A DNA stretch of 64,000 nucleotides from assembly GCA_900545585.1 (NCBI GenBank), contig UQZR01000006.1, forward strand, positions 1-64,000, written 5' to 3'. Shown piece by piece: positions 25,099 to 34,886 of this stretch. Source of the DNA: an uncultured Eubacteriales bacterium (GTDB taxonomy: Bacteria; Bacillota; Clostridia; Oscillospirales; Oscillospiraceae). Within the stretch, counting starts at the first letter, position 1, and every line of letters starts with the position of its first letter. The notes below the pieces were generated by a model. It did not search any database, was not told the origin of the DNA, and saw nothing but the letters and a program-made list of their open reading frames with translations. Made by a program: the position numbers and the translations under genes.

Positions 25099-25707
25099 TT
25101 GAACAGGAAGGGCAAGACATTCATCATCTCGGGTCCCTCCGGCGTTGGAAAGAGCACGGTGCTCCACGCGCTGTTCGAGGGGCGGAACGACCTGTATTTT
25201 TCCGTATCCGCCACCACCCGCGCACCCCGTGAGGGGGAGCGGGACGGCGTAGATTACCACTTCATCCATGCGGACCGGTTTCGCAGCATGATCGAGGAAG
25301 ATGCGTTTTTGGAATATGCCGAGTATGTGGGCAACTTCTACGGCACGCCCAAGAAGTACGTGGATGAGGCCATGAAGCAGGGGAAGGACGTGATCCTGGA
25401 CATCGAGGTCCAGGGCGCGACCCAGGTCTGTGCCAAGCGGCCGGAGACGGTGCGCATCTTTATTGCACCTCCCAGCTGGGAGGAATTGGAGCGGCGTCTC
25501 ACCGCCCGCGGTACGGACACGCCGGAGAAGGTGCAGAAGCGCCTGCTTCGGGCCCAGGTAGAGCTGCAGAACGCCAGCGACTACGATTATTTTGTCATCA
25601 ACGACACGGTGGAGCAGGCCGTGGAGGAACTGCGCGCTATTCTGTGCGCAGAGCACTGCAAGCCCGCCGAGCGTATGGAATTGATCTTAAACGGAAAGGA
25701 AATGTGA
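25099..25707 (+). CDS. gmk: guanylate kinase
   Basis: 202 residues. P-loop SGPSGVGKSTVL at about 11-22, then the GMP-binding SATTRAPREGERDGVDYHF and the lid region. It converts GMP to GDP and is a known target of (p)ppGpp in Firmicutes. The start is TTG at 25099, in line with the many TTG starts here. The stop overlaps or abuts rpoZ. Confidence 0.95.
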   Translation: MNRKGKTFIISGPSGVGKSTVLHALFEGRNDLYFSVSATTRAPREGERDGVDYHFIHADRFRSMIEEDAFLEYAEYVGNFYGTPKKYVDEAMKQGKDVILDIEVQGATQVCAKRPETVRIFIAPPSWEELERRLTARGTDTPEKVQKRLLRAQVELQNASDYDYFVINDTVEQAVEELRAILCAEHCKPAERMELILNGKEM

Positions 25708-25712
25708 TCGCT

Positions 25713-25925
25713 ATGATGCTGTATCCCGCTATGAACAAACTGACCGAGTATATCCCCAACCGCTATATGATGGTGAACGTGGTGGCGCGCCGCGCCCGCC
25801 AGATCGCCGCCGAGGCCGAGGCCAACGGTGAGCATCTGGAGGAGAAGCCCGTGACCGAGGCTATCAACGAGGTGGCCGAGGGCAAGTTCGTGGCTAACCC
25901 CGTCATCGAGGAAGACAATATCTGA
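25713..25925 (+). CDS. rpoZ: RNA polymerase omega subunit
   Basis: 70 residues. MMLYPAMNKLTEYIPNRYMMVNVVARRARQIA contains the conserved NRYxLVxxxAxRARQI core of omega, with an acidic C-terminal tail. It helps RNA polymerase assembly. I chose ATG 25713; a GTG at 25704 overlapping the gmk stop is an alternative that adds three residues. The gmk-rpoZ-priA order is conserved across Firmicutes. Confidence 0.92.
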   Translation: MMLYPAMNKLTEYIPNRYMMVNVVARRARQIAAEAEANGEHLEEKPVTEAINEVAEGKFVANPVIEEDNI

Positions 25926-25926
25926 C

Positions 25927-28347
25927 ATGGCCGTGATCGCCAAGGTGGCCGTGCAGGCGGCACCCTACGCCATCGACAAGGTGTACGACTATCTGCTGCC
26001 TCAGGACATGGCGGCGCAGGTGGGCTGCCGTGTGCTGGTCCCCTTTGGACGGGGCAACCGATCCAGCGAGGCGCTGATCCTGTCGCTGGGCGTCGGCGTG
26101 CCGGACAAGCCGCTGAAAACGGTGCGGTCGCTGCTGGACGAGGAGCCGGTGGTGTCGGACAAGGAGATACGGCTGGCGCTGTGGATGCGGCAGCGGTATT
26201 TCTGTACGTTTTACGATGCGCTGCACACCATCCTGCCCGCAGCAGTGTGGTACCGTTATCGGGAGCTGTGGCGCATGGCGGACGGCGTGCTGCCGGAGGG
26301 CCTTCCGGAAAAGGAGGCGGCTGTATGCCGCCTGCTGGAGGACGGGCCCATGGAGACGGACACGCTGAAGCAGGCCCTTGGCGATGATGTCGCGCCGCTG
26401 CTGCGCCGCATGGAAAAGGCGGGGAAGCTGCGGCGCGAGACAGAGTCCCGCCGTAAGGTGCGGGACAAGGTGGATCTGTTCGTGAAGCTGGCGGTGCCGG
26501 CAGACCAGGCACTGGAGATGGTGGGCAAGACTGCCCGCCGCCAACGGGAAGTGGTGGCCTTTCTGGCCCAGAACGGCGAGACGGGGCTGCATGATCTTTG
26601 CTATTTCACCGGCGCGGCCCGCAAGACCGTGGAATTACTGGCCCAGACGGGCACAGTGTGCCTGCGGGAGCAGGAGACCTACCGAATTACGGAAAAACAG
26701 TATACTGTAAAGGCAATACCCATTACACTGAATGATGAGCAGCAGCAGGTGTACGAGGACGTTCTGCGGCAGGTGCAGTCCGGAAAAGCCGGTGTCACGC
26801 TGCTGCAGGGCGTTACCGGCAGCGGCAAAACGCTTGTCTATATCCGGCTGGCGCAGGAGCTGCTGCGGCAGGGGCGGTCCGTGATGATCCTGGTGCCGGA
26901 GATCGCGCTGACGCCTCAGATGATGGCGCGGTTCACCGCCTATTTCGGCGATGAGGTAGCGCTGCTGCACAGCGGACTGCGGATGACGGAGCGCTACGAC
27001 CAGTTCAAGCGTATCCGCCGCGGCGAGGCCCGCATCGTGCTGGGTACTCGTTCGGCGGTGTTTGCACCGCTGGGCAATATTGGGCTCATCGTCATGGACG
27101 AGGAGCAGGAAAGCTCCTACGAATCGGAGACGGCGCCCTGCTACCATGCCAGGGACATCGCCAAGTACCGTTGCTTACAGGAGGGGGCAAGGCTCCTTCT
27201 GGGCTCTGCCACCCCAACGGTGGAGACGGCCTACTGGGCGGAAAAGGGCGATTATCAGAAGGCGCTGCTGCGGCAGCGCTACAACCGGCAGGCGCTGCCT
27301 GCGGTGATCTTAGCGGATCTGCGCCAGGAGCTGCTGGAGGGGCGGAACGGCATCATCAGCCGTCCGCTGTACGATGAATTGCAGAAAAATCTGGCGGCGG
27401 GGGAGCAGAGCATCCTGTTCCTCAACCGGCGGGGCAGCAGCCGTCAGCTGCTGTGTCCCCAGTGTACCTACGTGCCAAAGTGCCCGCGATGCAGCGTATA
27501 CCTGACGTACCACAGCGCCAACGGACGGCTGATGTGCCACTACTGCGGCTACTCGGTGAAGGCGCCGGAGGCGTGTCCCGAGTGCGGCGGCCGGTTCAAG
27601 CACATCGGCGTGGGCACCCAGCGGGTGGAGGAGGAGCTGCACACCCTGTTCCCCGACACGCCGCTGCTGCGGATGGACGCGGACACGGTGTCTGTGGGTC
27701 ACGAGACCATCCTGCGGGAGTTTGAGGAGAAGCGCGTGCCCATCCTTCTGGGTACCCAGATGGTGGCCAAGGGGCTGGATTTTGAAAATGTGACGCTGGT
27801 AGGCGTGCTGGGGGCCGATACGTCCCTGTACGTGGACCACTACCGCGCCGCGGAGCGCACCTTTAACCTGCTGACCCAGGTCATCGGCCGCGCGGGACGC
27901 GGCAGCAAGGCGGGACGGGCGGTCATCCAGACCTACACCCCGCAGAACGACGTGATACAGGCGGCGGCGCAGCAGGATTATCAGCGTTTTTACGATGCGG
28001 AGATCCAGCTGCGGCGGCTGCGGAGGGACCCACCTTTTGCCGACCAGTTCACCGTGACGGTGACGGGGCAGGAGGAGGACGAAGTGCGGCGGGCACTGGA
28101 CCTGCTGACCCATAGCCTGCGTCAGGCGGCGCAGCAGCCGCCGTACCGTGATATGGACCTGCAGATTCTGGGACCCGCGCCGGCGCCGGTGGTGAAGATC
28201 AACGGCAGCTACCGCTACCGCACCATGGTGCTGGGGCGGAACGAACGGCAGCTGCGGCAGCTGCTGGCATCATTCATGCGAGAGTTCGCGCAGCGCGGCG
28301 AAAACCGCCGCCTGCATATCTATACCGACTGCAACTTGATGGATTAA
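25927..28347 (+). CDS. priA: primosomal protein N' (replication restart helicase PriA)
   Basis: 806 residues, full length. N-terminal 3'-DNA-binding domain (about 1-105), winged helix, then the helicase core with GVTGSGKTLVYI (Walker A) and MDEEQE (Walker B). The zinc region has paired cysteines (CPQCTYVPKCPRCS and CHYCGYS...CPECG). It restarts stalled forks by loading the replisome. The start is ATG at 25927, one base after the rpoZ stop. Confidence 0.96.
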   Translation: MAVIAKVAVQAAPYAIDKVYDYLLPQDMAAQVGCRVLVPFGRGNRSSEALILSLGVGVPDKPLKTVRSLLDEEPVVSDKEIRLALWMRQRYFCTFYDALHTILPAAVWYRYRELWRMADGVLPEGLPEKEAAVCRLLEDGPMETDTLKQALGDDVAPLLRRMEKAGKLRRETESRRKVRDKVDLFVKLAVPADQALEMVGKTARRQREVVAFLAQNGETGLHDLCYFTGAARKTVELLAQTGTVCLREQETYRITEKQYTVKAIPITLNDEQQQVYEDVLRQVQSGKAGVTLLQGVTGSGKTLVYIRLAQELLRQGRSVMILVPEIALTPQMMARFTAYFGDEVALLHSGLRMTERYDQFKRIRRGEARIVLGTRSAVFAPLGNIGLIVMDEEQESSYESETAPCYHARDIAKYRCLQEGARLLLGSATPTVETAYWAEKGDYQKALLRQRYNRQALPAVILADLRQELLEGRNGIISRPLYDELQKNLAAGEQSILFLNRRGSSRQLLCPQCTYVPKCPRCSVYLTYHSANGRLMCHYCGYSVKAPEACPECGGRFKHIGVGTQRVEEELHTLFPDTPLLRMDADTVSVGHETILREFEEKRVPILLGTQMVAKGLDFENVTLVGVLGADTSLYVDHYRAAERTFNLLTQVIGRAGRGSKAGRAVIQTYTPQNDVIQAAAQQDYQRFYDAEIQLRRLRRDPPFADQFTVTVTGQEEDEVRRALDLLTHSLRQAAQQPPYRDMDLQILGPAPAPVVKINGSYRYRTMVLGRNERQLRQLLASFMREFAQRGENRRLHIYTDCNLMD

Positions 28348-28371
28348 ATCTGAGAAAACGAGGTAGGAACA

Positions 28372-28884
28372 ATGGCGTTAAGGAAAATTGCTTTACAGGG
28401 CGAACCCTGCCTGACCAAGGTGTGCCGTCCGGTGACGGAGTTCAATGACCGCCTGCACGTGCTGCTGGATGATCTGGCTGACACGCTGGAGGACTCCGGC
28501 GGCGTGGGTCTGGCCGCCCCGCAGGTAGGCGTGCTGCGCCGCGTGTGCGTGGTGCTGGACGAGGAGGATCAGCTCATCGAGTTGGTGAATCCGGAGATCA
28601 TCCGTACTGAGGGTGAGCAGACCGGCCTGGAGGGCTGCCTCAGTGTTCCCGGGAAATACGGCGAGGTCACGCGGCCGGAGATCGTCCGTGTCCGCGCTCA
28701 GGATCGCGACGGCAACTGGTTTGAGGTGGAGGACGAGGGTCTGACCGCCCGCTGTTTCTGCCACGAGATCGAGCATCTGGACGGCCATCTGTTCGTGGAG
28801 CATACGGACCACCTGCTGACCGAGGAGGAGCTGGAGGAGTACATCCGCCGCGCCGAGGCAGAGAACGGAGACGAGAACGAATGA
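28372..28884 (+). CDS. def: peptide deformylase
   Basis: 170 residues. All three deformylase motifs are intact: GVGLAAPQVG, EGCLSVPG (metal Cys) and HEIEHLDG (HExxH). It removes the N-formyl group from new proteins. The ATG at 28372 follows GAGGTAGG. It overlaps fmt by 4 bp, so the formylation and deformylation enzymes are co-translated. Confidence 0.96.
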   Translation: MALRKIALQGEPCLTKVCRPVTEFNDRLHVLLDDLADTLEDSGGVGLAAPQVGVLRRVCVVLDEEDQLIELVNPEIIRTEGEQTGLEGCLSVPGKYGEVTRPEIVRVRAQDRDGNWFEVEDEGLTARCFCHEIEHLDGHLFVEHTDHLLTEEELEEYIRRAEAENGDENE

Positions 28885-29801
28885 GGATACTGTTCATGGG
28901 CACGCCCGACTTCGCCGTGGCGTCCCTGAAGCGGCTGGTGAAGGACGGGCACAACGTGTGCGGTGTGTTCACCCAGCCGGACAAGCCTAAAAACCGAGGG
29001 CACAAAATGGCATTTTCTCCCGTAAAGGAATATTCCTTGACAGTCGGCCTGCCAGTGTACCAACCGGTGAAAATGCGGGACGGCGAAGCTCTGCGCATCG
29101 TGCAGGAGCTGGCACCGGAGCTCATCGTAGTGGCGGCCTACGGCAAGATCCTGCCGGAGGACATTCTGAACACGCCGCCCTATGGCTCTATCAACGTGCA
29201 TTCGTCCATCCTGCCGAAGTATCGGGGCGCGGCACCCATTAACTGGGCCATTCTTAACGGGGAGAGCGTCACGGGCGTTACCATTATGTATATGGCCAAG
29301 GAGCTGGATGCGGGGGACATCATCCTCTGCCGCGAGACGGCTATCGACCCTGACGAGGACGCGCAGACCCTGACGACCCGCTTGGCGGAGCTGGGCGCGG
29401 ACGCGCTGTCCCAAGCAGTGGAGCAGCTGAAAAGCGGTACCGCCGTCCGTATGCCTCAGGACCACAATGCCTACACCTATGCCCCCATGCTGGATCGGAG
29501 CCTGTCGCCCATGGACTTCACCAGAAGTGCCCGGCAGCTCCACGATCAGGTGCGGGGACTGATCCCCTGGCCCTGTGCGTCCATGGAGCTGGACGGCAAA
29601 AATGTGAAGGTCTACCGCACCGCCATCGGCAGCGAGACGACGCTGGCTGCGGGGAAGATCGCCGAGGCCGGTAAGCAGGGCCTCGCCATTGCCTGCGGCG
29701 ACAGGCGGCTGCTGCGCATTCTGGAATTGCAGGCCGAGGGCGGCAAGCGCATGGCGGCAGCGGACTATCTGCGTGGGCATCCTGTACAGGTGGACGTATG
29801 A
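28881..29801 (+). CDS. fmt: methionyl-tRNA formyltransferase
   Basis: 306 residues. The N-terminal formyltransferase domain has FMGTPDFAV at the start and NVHSSILPKYRGAAPINWAI, with the catalytic Asn and His. The C-terminal domain (about 205 onward) binds the tRNA. It formylates initiator Met-tRNA. 4-bp overlaps on both sides (def, rsmB) give a tight operon. Confidence 0.96.
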   Translation: MRILFMGTPDFAVASLKRLVKDGHNVCGVFTQPDKPKNRGHKMAFSPVKEYSLTVGLPVYQPVKMRDGEALRIVQELAPELIVVAAYGKILPEDILNTPPYGSINVHSSILPKYRGAAPINWAILNGESVTGVTIMYMAKELDAGDIILCRETAIDPDEDAQTLTTRLAELGADALSQAVEQLKSGTAVRMPQDHNAYTYAPMLDRSLSPMDFTRSARQLHDQVRGLIPWPCASMELDGKNVKVYRTAIGSETTLAAGKIAEAGKQGLAIACGDRRLLRILELQAEGGKRMAAADYLRGHPVQVDV

Positions 29802-31135
29802 GCGATATGCAGCGAAGCAGCGCCCGTGATACTGCGCTGGAGGTGCTGATGCAGGTCAGCCGGGCCAACGCCTGGTCGGACGGCAGTCTGAAACGCACCA
29901 TTGCCAAAAACAAGCTGGACAGCCGGGAGGCGGCGCTCTGCACGCGTCTTGCCTACGGTGTCATCCAAAACCGCGGTCTGCTGGACTACTATATCGGCTG
30001 CTGGTGCAGCCAGAAGCCTAACCGGCTGGAGCCAGTGATTTTGAATATCCTGCGCATCGGAGGGTATCAGATCCTGTTCATGGATAAGATCCCCCACCGC
30101 GCCGCCGTCAACGAGGCAGTGGAGATGACCAAGCGCTGGGGCCGTCCCAAGGCCGCAGGCATGGTCAATGCGGTGCTGCGGAAGTTTGTGACCAACTGGA
30201 TGGACATGCCCGCGCTGCCCCAGGGCACCACAGCGGACTATCTGTCCGTGCGGTACAGCCATCCCAAGTGGCTGGTGCGCCGCCTGATCGACGTGATCGG
30301 GGCGGAGGAGACGGAGGACTACCTGCGGATGAACAACGAGATCGTCCCCACCACCATCCAGACCAATACGCTGAAATGTACGGCGGAGGAGCTGGAGAAG
30401 GAGCTGCGCACCGCCGGCGTGACGGTGAACGCTCACCCATGGCTGGAGGGCTGCTTCGAAGTGTCGGCCACCGGCGATCTGGAGCGCCTGCCCGCCTTTA
30501 CGGAGGGGCACTTCACGGTGCAGGACGCCGCGGCCCGATTGGTGGCCACAGCGGCAGCGCCGCAGCCGGAGACTCGTGCGCTGGACATGTGCGCCGCGCC
30601 CGGAGGCAAGTCCTTTGCGCTGGCCATCGACATGGGGGACAGGGGCGATATCCTGTCCTGTGACATCCATCCCCACAAGCTGGCGCTCATCGAAAAGGGC
30701 GCGGCGCGATTGGGCATCCGATCCATCCGGACGGCGCTGGCCGATGGGCGGGAGCACCACGCGGCGTGGGAAAACGCCGCAGACCTGGTGGTGGCTGATG
30801 TGCCCTGCTCGGGACTGGGCATCATCCGCAAGAAGCCGGATATCCGCTACAAGGACCCCAAGGAGCTGGCGGAGCTGCCGGCCATTCAGGCCGCCATATT
30901 GGACAACGCGGCCACCTACGTGCGGCCGGGCGGCGTGCTGCTCTACTCCACCTGCACGGTGCTGCCGGAGGAAAATGAGGGCGTCACCACGGCGTTTCTG
31001 GACACGCACCCTGAATTTGCACTGGAACCGTTTACCCTGCCGCGGCCCATCGGCGGCTGCTGCGGACAGCTGACGCTGTGGCCGCAGCGGTACGGCACGG
31101 ACGGCTTCTATATCTGCCGGATGCGCAGAAAATAA
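29798..31135 (+). CDS. rsmB: 16S rRNA (cytosine-967-C5)-methyltransferase
   Basis: 445 residues. An N-terminal NusB-like RNA-binding domain (about 1-135) precedes a Rossmann methyltransferase with SAM motif MCAAPGGKSFALA, VADVPCSGLGIIR and the catalytic Cys in YSTCTVLPEENE. In many Clostridia a small zinc metallopeptidase gene sits between fmt and rsmB; here it is absent and the genes overlap by 4 bp. Confidence 0.94.
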   Translation: MSDMQRSSARDTALEVLMQVSRANAWSDGSLKRTIAKNKLDSREAALCTRLAYGVIQNRGLLDYYIGCWCSQKPNRLEPVILNILRIGGYQILFMDKIPHRAAVNEAVEMTKRWGRPKAAGMVNAVLRKFVTNWMDMPALPQGTTADYLSVRYSHPKWLVRRLIDVIGAEETEDYLRMNNEIVPTTIQTNTLKCTAEELEKELRTAGVTVNAHPWLEGCFEVSATGDLERLPAFTEGHFTVQDAAARLVATAAAPQPETRALDMCAAPGGKSFALAIDMGDRGDILSCDIHPHKLALIEKGAARLGIRSIRTALADGREHHAAWENAADLVVADVPCSGLGIIRKKPDIRYKDPKELAELPAIQAAILDNAATYVRPGGVLLYSTCTVLPEENEGVTTAFLDTHPEFALEPFTLPRPIGGCCGQLTLWPQRYGTDGFYICRMRRK

Positions 31136-31148
31136 GCGAGGAGCTTTT

Positions 31149-32189
31149 ATGACCGATATCAAATCCATGACCCAGCAGGAGCTCTCCCAATTTCTGAAAG
31201 AGCTGGGAGAGCCGGCGTTCCGCGCCAAGCAGGTCTTTACGTGGCTGCATCGGGGCGCCGCCTCCTTCGACGAGATGACCAACCTCTCCAAGTCCCTGCG
31301 GGAAAAGCTGAAGGGGCGCTGTTTTATCACCGCGCCTGTGGTGGCCCGCAAACAGGAGTCTCGGCTGGACGGCACCATCAAGTACCTGTGGGAGCTGTCG
31401 GACGGCAACTGCATTGAGACGGTGCTGATGCAGTACCACCATGGCAACACGGTGTGCATCTCGTCCCAAGTGGGCTGCCGCATGGGCTGCGCCTTCTGTG
31501 CCAGCACCATCGCCGGAAAGGTGCGGGATCTGCGGCCGTCGGAAATGCTGGATCAGGTGATGTTCACCCAGCTGGATTCCGGCCGGACGGTGTCCAACAT
31601 TGTGCTGATGGGCATCGGCGAGCCACTGGACAACATGGCCAATGTGCTGCGGTTTCTGGAGCTGGTGAATCATCCCGATGGCATGAACATCGGTATGCGG
31701 CATATCAGCCTGTCCACCTGCGGCGTGGTGCCCGGTATCGATGCCCTGGCGGAGCAGCAGCTGCAGCTGACGCTGTCTGTCTCGCTGCACGCGCCGGACA
31801 GCGAGACGCGCAGCCGCATCATGCCGGTGAACCGCGCCTATGACGTGGAACTGCTGTTTGATGCCTGCCACCGCTATTTTGAGAAAACGGGGCGGCGCAT
31901 CAGCTTTGAGTACGCCATGATCGACGGCGTCAACGACAACGACTGGCAGGCGGACCTCATCGCCAAAAAGCTGCGGGGCATGCCTGGCCATGTGAATCTC
32001 ATCCCGCTGAACGACGTGGTGGAGAGCCCGTACAAGCCCAGCCGCCGCGTGGCCGCCTTCCAGAAGCGGCTGGAGTCCCACGGCATCACCGCCACGGTAC
32101 GGCGCAGTCTGGGTGGAGACATCGATGCCTCCTGCGGCCAGCTGCGGCGAAAGGCCATGGAGGAAAAGGAAAGGGGGCGCCTGACATGA
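31149..32189 (+). CDS. rlmN: 23S rRNA (A2503-C2)/tRNA (A37-C2) methyltransferase RlmN
   Basis: 346 residues, a radical SAM enzyme. CRMGCAFC (CxxxCxxC) binds the [4Fe-4S] cluster. The C-terminal ASCGQLR holds the methyl-carrying catalytic Cys, and SSQVGC precedes the cluster as usual. The resistance relative Cfr is similar, but the prpC-prkC context and sequence fit housekeeping RlmN. Overlaps prpC by 4 bp. Confidence 0.95.
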   Translation: MTDIKSMTQQELSQFLKELGEPAFRAKQVFTWLHRGAASFDEMTNLSKSLREKLKGRCFITAPVVARKQESRLDGTIKYLWELSDGNCIETVLMQYHHGNTVCISSQVGCRMGCAFCASTIAGKVRDLRPSEMLDQVMFTQLDSGRTVSNIVLMGIGEPLDNMANVLRFLELVNHPDGMNIGMRHISLSTCGVVPGIDALAEQQLQLTLSVSLHAPDSETRSRIMPVNRAYDVELLFDACHRYFEKTGRRISFEYAMIDGVNDNDWQADLIAKKLRGMPGHVNLIPLNDVVESPYKPSRRVAAFQKRLESHGITATVRRSLGGDIDASCGQLRRKAMEEKERGRLT

Positions 32190-32917
32190 AAATGTGGGGC
32201 ATCACGAATACCGGTCTGGTCCGCAGTGAGAATCAGGACGCCTACGCCGCCTTTACGGTGGGCGGTTACAGTGCCGCCGTGGTCTGCGACGGCATGGGCG
32301 GCACCAACGGCGGCCGCGTTGCAAGCGGCATCGCGGTGGAGCAGTTTGAAAAGGAACTGCGGGCTGTGCTGCAGGAGAACGCCGGAGAGGAGCAACTGCG
32401 GCAGGCCACGCTGTACGCCATCTCCCTGGCCAACGACGCCATACGCCGCGCGGCGGCGCAGAACGCCGACTATCAGCACATGGGCACCACACTGGTGTGC
32501 GCCTTGGCCAAAGAGGATCTGGTGATGGTGGGTAACATCGGCGACAGCCGGGCCTACCACATCAACGGAGAGGGCATCCGCCAGATCTCCCGTGACCACT
32601 CTGTGGTGGAGAGCATGGTGGAGAAGGGCGACATCACTCCCCAGGAGGCCCGCCGCCACCCCAACCGCAATCTCATCACCCGTGCGCTGGGTCCCGATAC
32701 CCAGGCACAGGCCGATACGTTCGCCGTGGCGTGGCATCCAGGGGATTTCATCCTGCTGTGCACCGATGGGCTGGTGAACACCGTCTCGGATCAGGAGATG
32801 CTGTTTGAGGTGCTCCACGATGGCGACATCGAGAGCTGTCTGGACCATCTGATGCAAATATCACTGCGCCGCGGCGCACCGGACAACGTCACGGTGGTGC
32901 TGCTGATGAACACGTAA
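32186..32917 (+). CDS. prpC: PP2C-type Ser/Thr protein phosphatase
   Basis: 243 residues. The PP2C metal-binding motifs are visible: VRSENQDAY near the N-terminus, VCDGMGGTNGG, GNIGDSRAY, and the C-terminal GAPDNVTVVLL. It reverses phosphorylation by the adjacent PrkC kinase. It overlaps rlmN by 4 bp and stands 13 bp before prkC. The phosphatase-kinase-rsgA order is the Firmicute standard. Confidence 0.95.
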   Translation: MKMWGITNTGLVRSENQDAYAAFTVGGYSAAVVCDGMGGTNGGRVASGIAVEQFEKELRAVLQENAGEEQLRQATLYAISLANDAIRRAAAQNADYQHMGTTLVCALAKEDLVMVGNIGDSRAYHINGEGIRQISRDHSVVESMVEKGDITPQEARRHPNRNLITRALGPDTQAQADTFAVAWHPGDFILLCTDGLVNTVSDQEMLFEVLHDGDIESCLDHLMQISLRRGAPDNVTVVLLMNT

Positions 32918-32930
32918 AGGAGATGACAAC

Positions 32931-34886
32931 ATGGATCAATACATAGGACGTATGCTGGATGATCGCTATGAAATTCTGGAGCTGATCGGGTCCGGCGGCA
33001 TGGCAAATGTGTATAAGGCCAGATGTCATCGGCTGAACCGACTGGTGGCGGTGAAGATACTCAAGAGCGATCTGGCGGAAAACGCCGACTTCCGCCGGCG
33101 TTTTCGGGACGAGTCACGGGCCGTGGCTCAGCTGTCCCACGCCAACATCGTGTCGGTGTATGATGTGTCCACCAGCGGTGAGACGGAGTACATCGTCATG
33201 GAGCTCATCGACGGCATTACCCTGAAGCAGTATATGGAGCGGCGGGGCCGCATGGACTGGCGGGAGTCGCTGCACTTCATCAGCCAGATCATGCGGGGCC
33301 TGAGCCACGCCCACAGCCGCGGCATCATCCACCGCGACATCAAGCCCCAGAACATCATGGTTCTGCGGGACGGCAGCGTGAAGGTGGCCGATTTCGGCAT
33401 CGCATGCCTGGCAAACGCCAGCCAGACCCTGACCCAGGAGGCGCTGGGCTCCGTCCATTACATCTCGCCGGAGCAGGCGCGGGGCGACCGCATCGATGCA
33501 CGTTCCGACATCTACTCCGCCGGCGTGGTGCTGTATGAGATGCTGACGGGACGGCTGCCCTTTGAGGGCGACTCCGCTGTGTCCGTGGCCATCCAGCACC
33601 TGAGCTCCGTGCCGCTGGCGCCGCGGGACATCGACCATAGCATCCCTGAGCCGCTGGAGCTGATCTGCATGAAGGCCATGAACAGCGATCCCGACAAGCG
33701 CTATCCCACGGCGGACGCCATGCTGGAGGATCTGGAGAAGTTCCGCAAGGACCCCGCCGTGGATATGGACTACATCCGCAAGGAACTGGCATCGGTGCAG
33801 CCGGACAACGAGCCCACCATGTCCATTCCCACCGCGCAGGTGGCCACCGCCGTGAAAAAGCGGGCCGACCAGATGCGGCGCGACCAGCCGGAGGACAACA
33901 TCCGGCCCCGCGACAAGAAGTCCATCGCCATCATGGGCGGTATCTTCGCAGCGGCTCTGGTGCTGGTGTTCCTGCTGTTCAAGCTGATTTTGGGCGATTT
34001 TGGCCCCGCCGGCAACAACAAGAGCTACGATGTTCCCAAAGTGCTGGGCAAGACCGTGGAGGAGGCCCAGCTGATGGACGGCGTCAAGGATATTTTTGAA
34101 ATCGTGGTGAAGGGCACCCAGCGCTCCGACACCTATGAGCCGGGGCAGATCATCCAGCAATCGCCGGATGCCGGACGCAGCCGCAAGAGCAACTTCGTCA
34201 TCGAGGTCTACGTGGCGGCGGAGGAGGAGAAGGTGCCCATGCCGAATGTCACCGACCAGGAGTACCGGCAGGCACGCATCCAATTACAGGAGCTGAATCT
34301 GAACCTGAAATTCGACTTCCAGAGCCAGAATTCCGACACGGTCCATAAGGATATGGTCATCTCCACGGAGCCCGCCGCCGGGGAGGACCTGACCGAGGGC
34401 CAGCAGGTGACAGTGTACGTCAGCACCGGCCCCAAGACGGTGACGGTGCCCTCGTTCATCGGGCAGGACATTGCCATCGCCATCAAGAATGCTCAGGACA
34501 TGGGCCTCACCGTGGGCCAGCCGGAGTTCGACCCGTACAGTCTGGTGGAGACGGGCCGTGTCACTGAGCAGAATATTGACCCAAACGAGGTGGTAGATGG
34601 CGGCACCCAGATCGTCTTTACCATCAGCGGCAGCGGCGAGGAGGACATCGTGACCCGCACCAAGGTGGCGGAGTTCGCCCTGCCGGAGGACATGGGCGGC
34701 ATGATCAAGGTGGAGTTTGAGCAGGACGGCGCCGTCGTGGACAGCCAGTACATCAGCGCCAACCTCCAGACTGTGACCTACACTTTCACCGGTCAGGTGG
34801 GGCAGACATCACTGGTGCGGGCTTACTTCACCTGCATCAACGACAACTCTGCGGCATCTTCACCCACGCAGGAGATCGTCTTTTGA
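32931..34886 (+). CDS. prkC: PASTA-domain Ser/Thr protein kinase PrkC
   Basis: 651 residues. The N-terminal kinase domain (about 12-275) has GSGGMANVY, the VAVKIL lysine, HRDIKPQN and DFGIA. A cytoplasmic linker leads to a membrane helix (about 325-350), followed by three extracellular PASTA repeats and a C-terminal beta-rich module. In Bacillus subtilis PrkC senses muropeptides and triggers spore germination. The overlap with rsgA, a known PrkC substrate in Bacillus, is 4 bp. Confidence 0.95.
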   Translation: MDQYIGRMLDDRYEILELIGSGGMANVYKARCHRLNRLVAVKILKSDLAENADFRRRFRDESRAVAQLSHANIVSVYDVSTSGETEYIVMELIDGITLKQYMERRGRMDWRESLHFISQIMRGLSHAHSRGIIHRDIKPQNIMVLRDGSVKVADFGIACLANASQTLTQEALGSVHYISPEQARGDRIDARSDIYSAGVVLYEMLTGRLPFEGDSAVSVAIQHLSSVPLAPRDIDHSIPEPLELICMKAMNSDPDKRYPTADAMLEDLEKFRKDPAVDMDYIRKELASVQPDNEPTMSIPTAQVATAVKKRADQMRRDQPEDNIRPRDKKSIAIMGGIFAAALVLVFLLFKLILGDFGPAGNNKSYDVPKVLGKTVEEAQLMDGVKDIFEIVVKGTQRSDTYEPGQIIQQSPDAGRSRKSNFVIEVYVAAEEEKVPMPNVTDQEYRQARIQLQELNLNLKFDFQSQNSDTVHKDMVISTEPAAGEDLTEGQQVTVYVSTGPKTVTVPSFIGQDIAIAIKNAQDMGLTVGQPEFDPYSLVETGRVTEQNIDPNEVVDGGTQIVFTISGSGEEDIVTRTKVAEFALPEDMGGMIKVEFEQDGAVVDSQYISANLQTVTYTFTGQVGQTSLVRAYFTCINDNSAASSPTQEIVF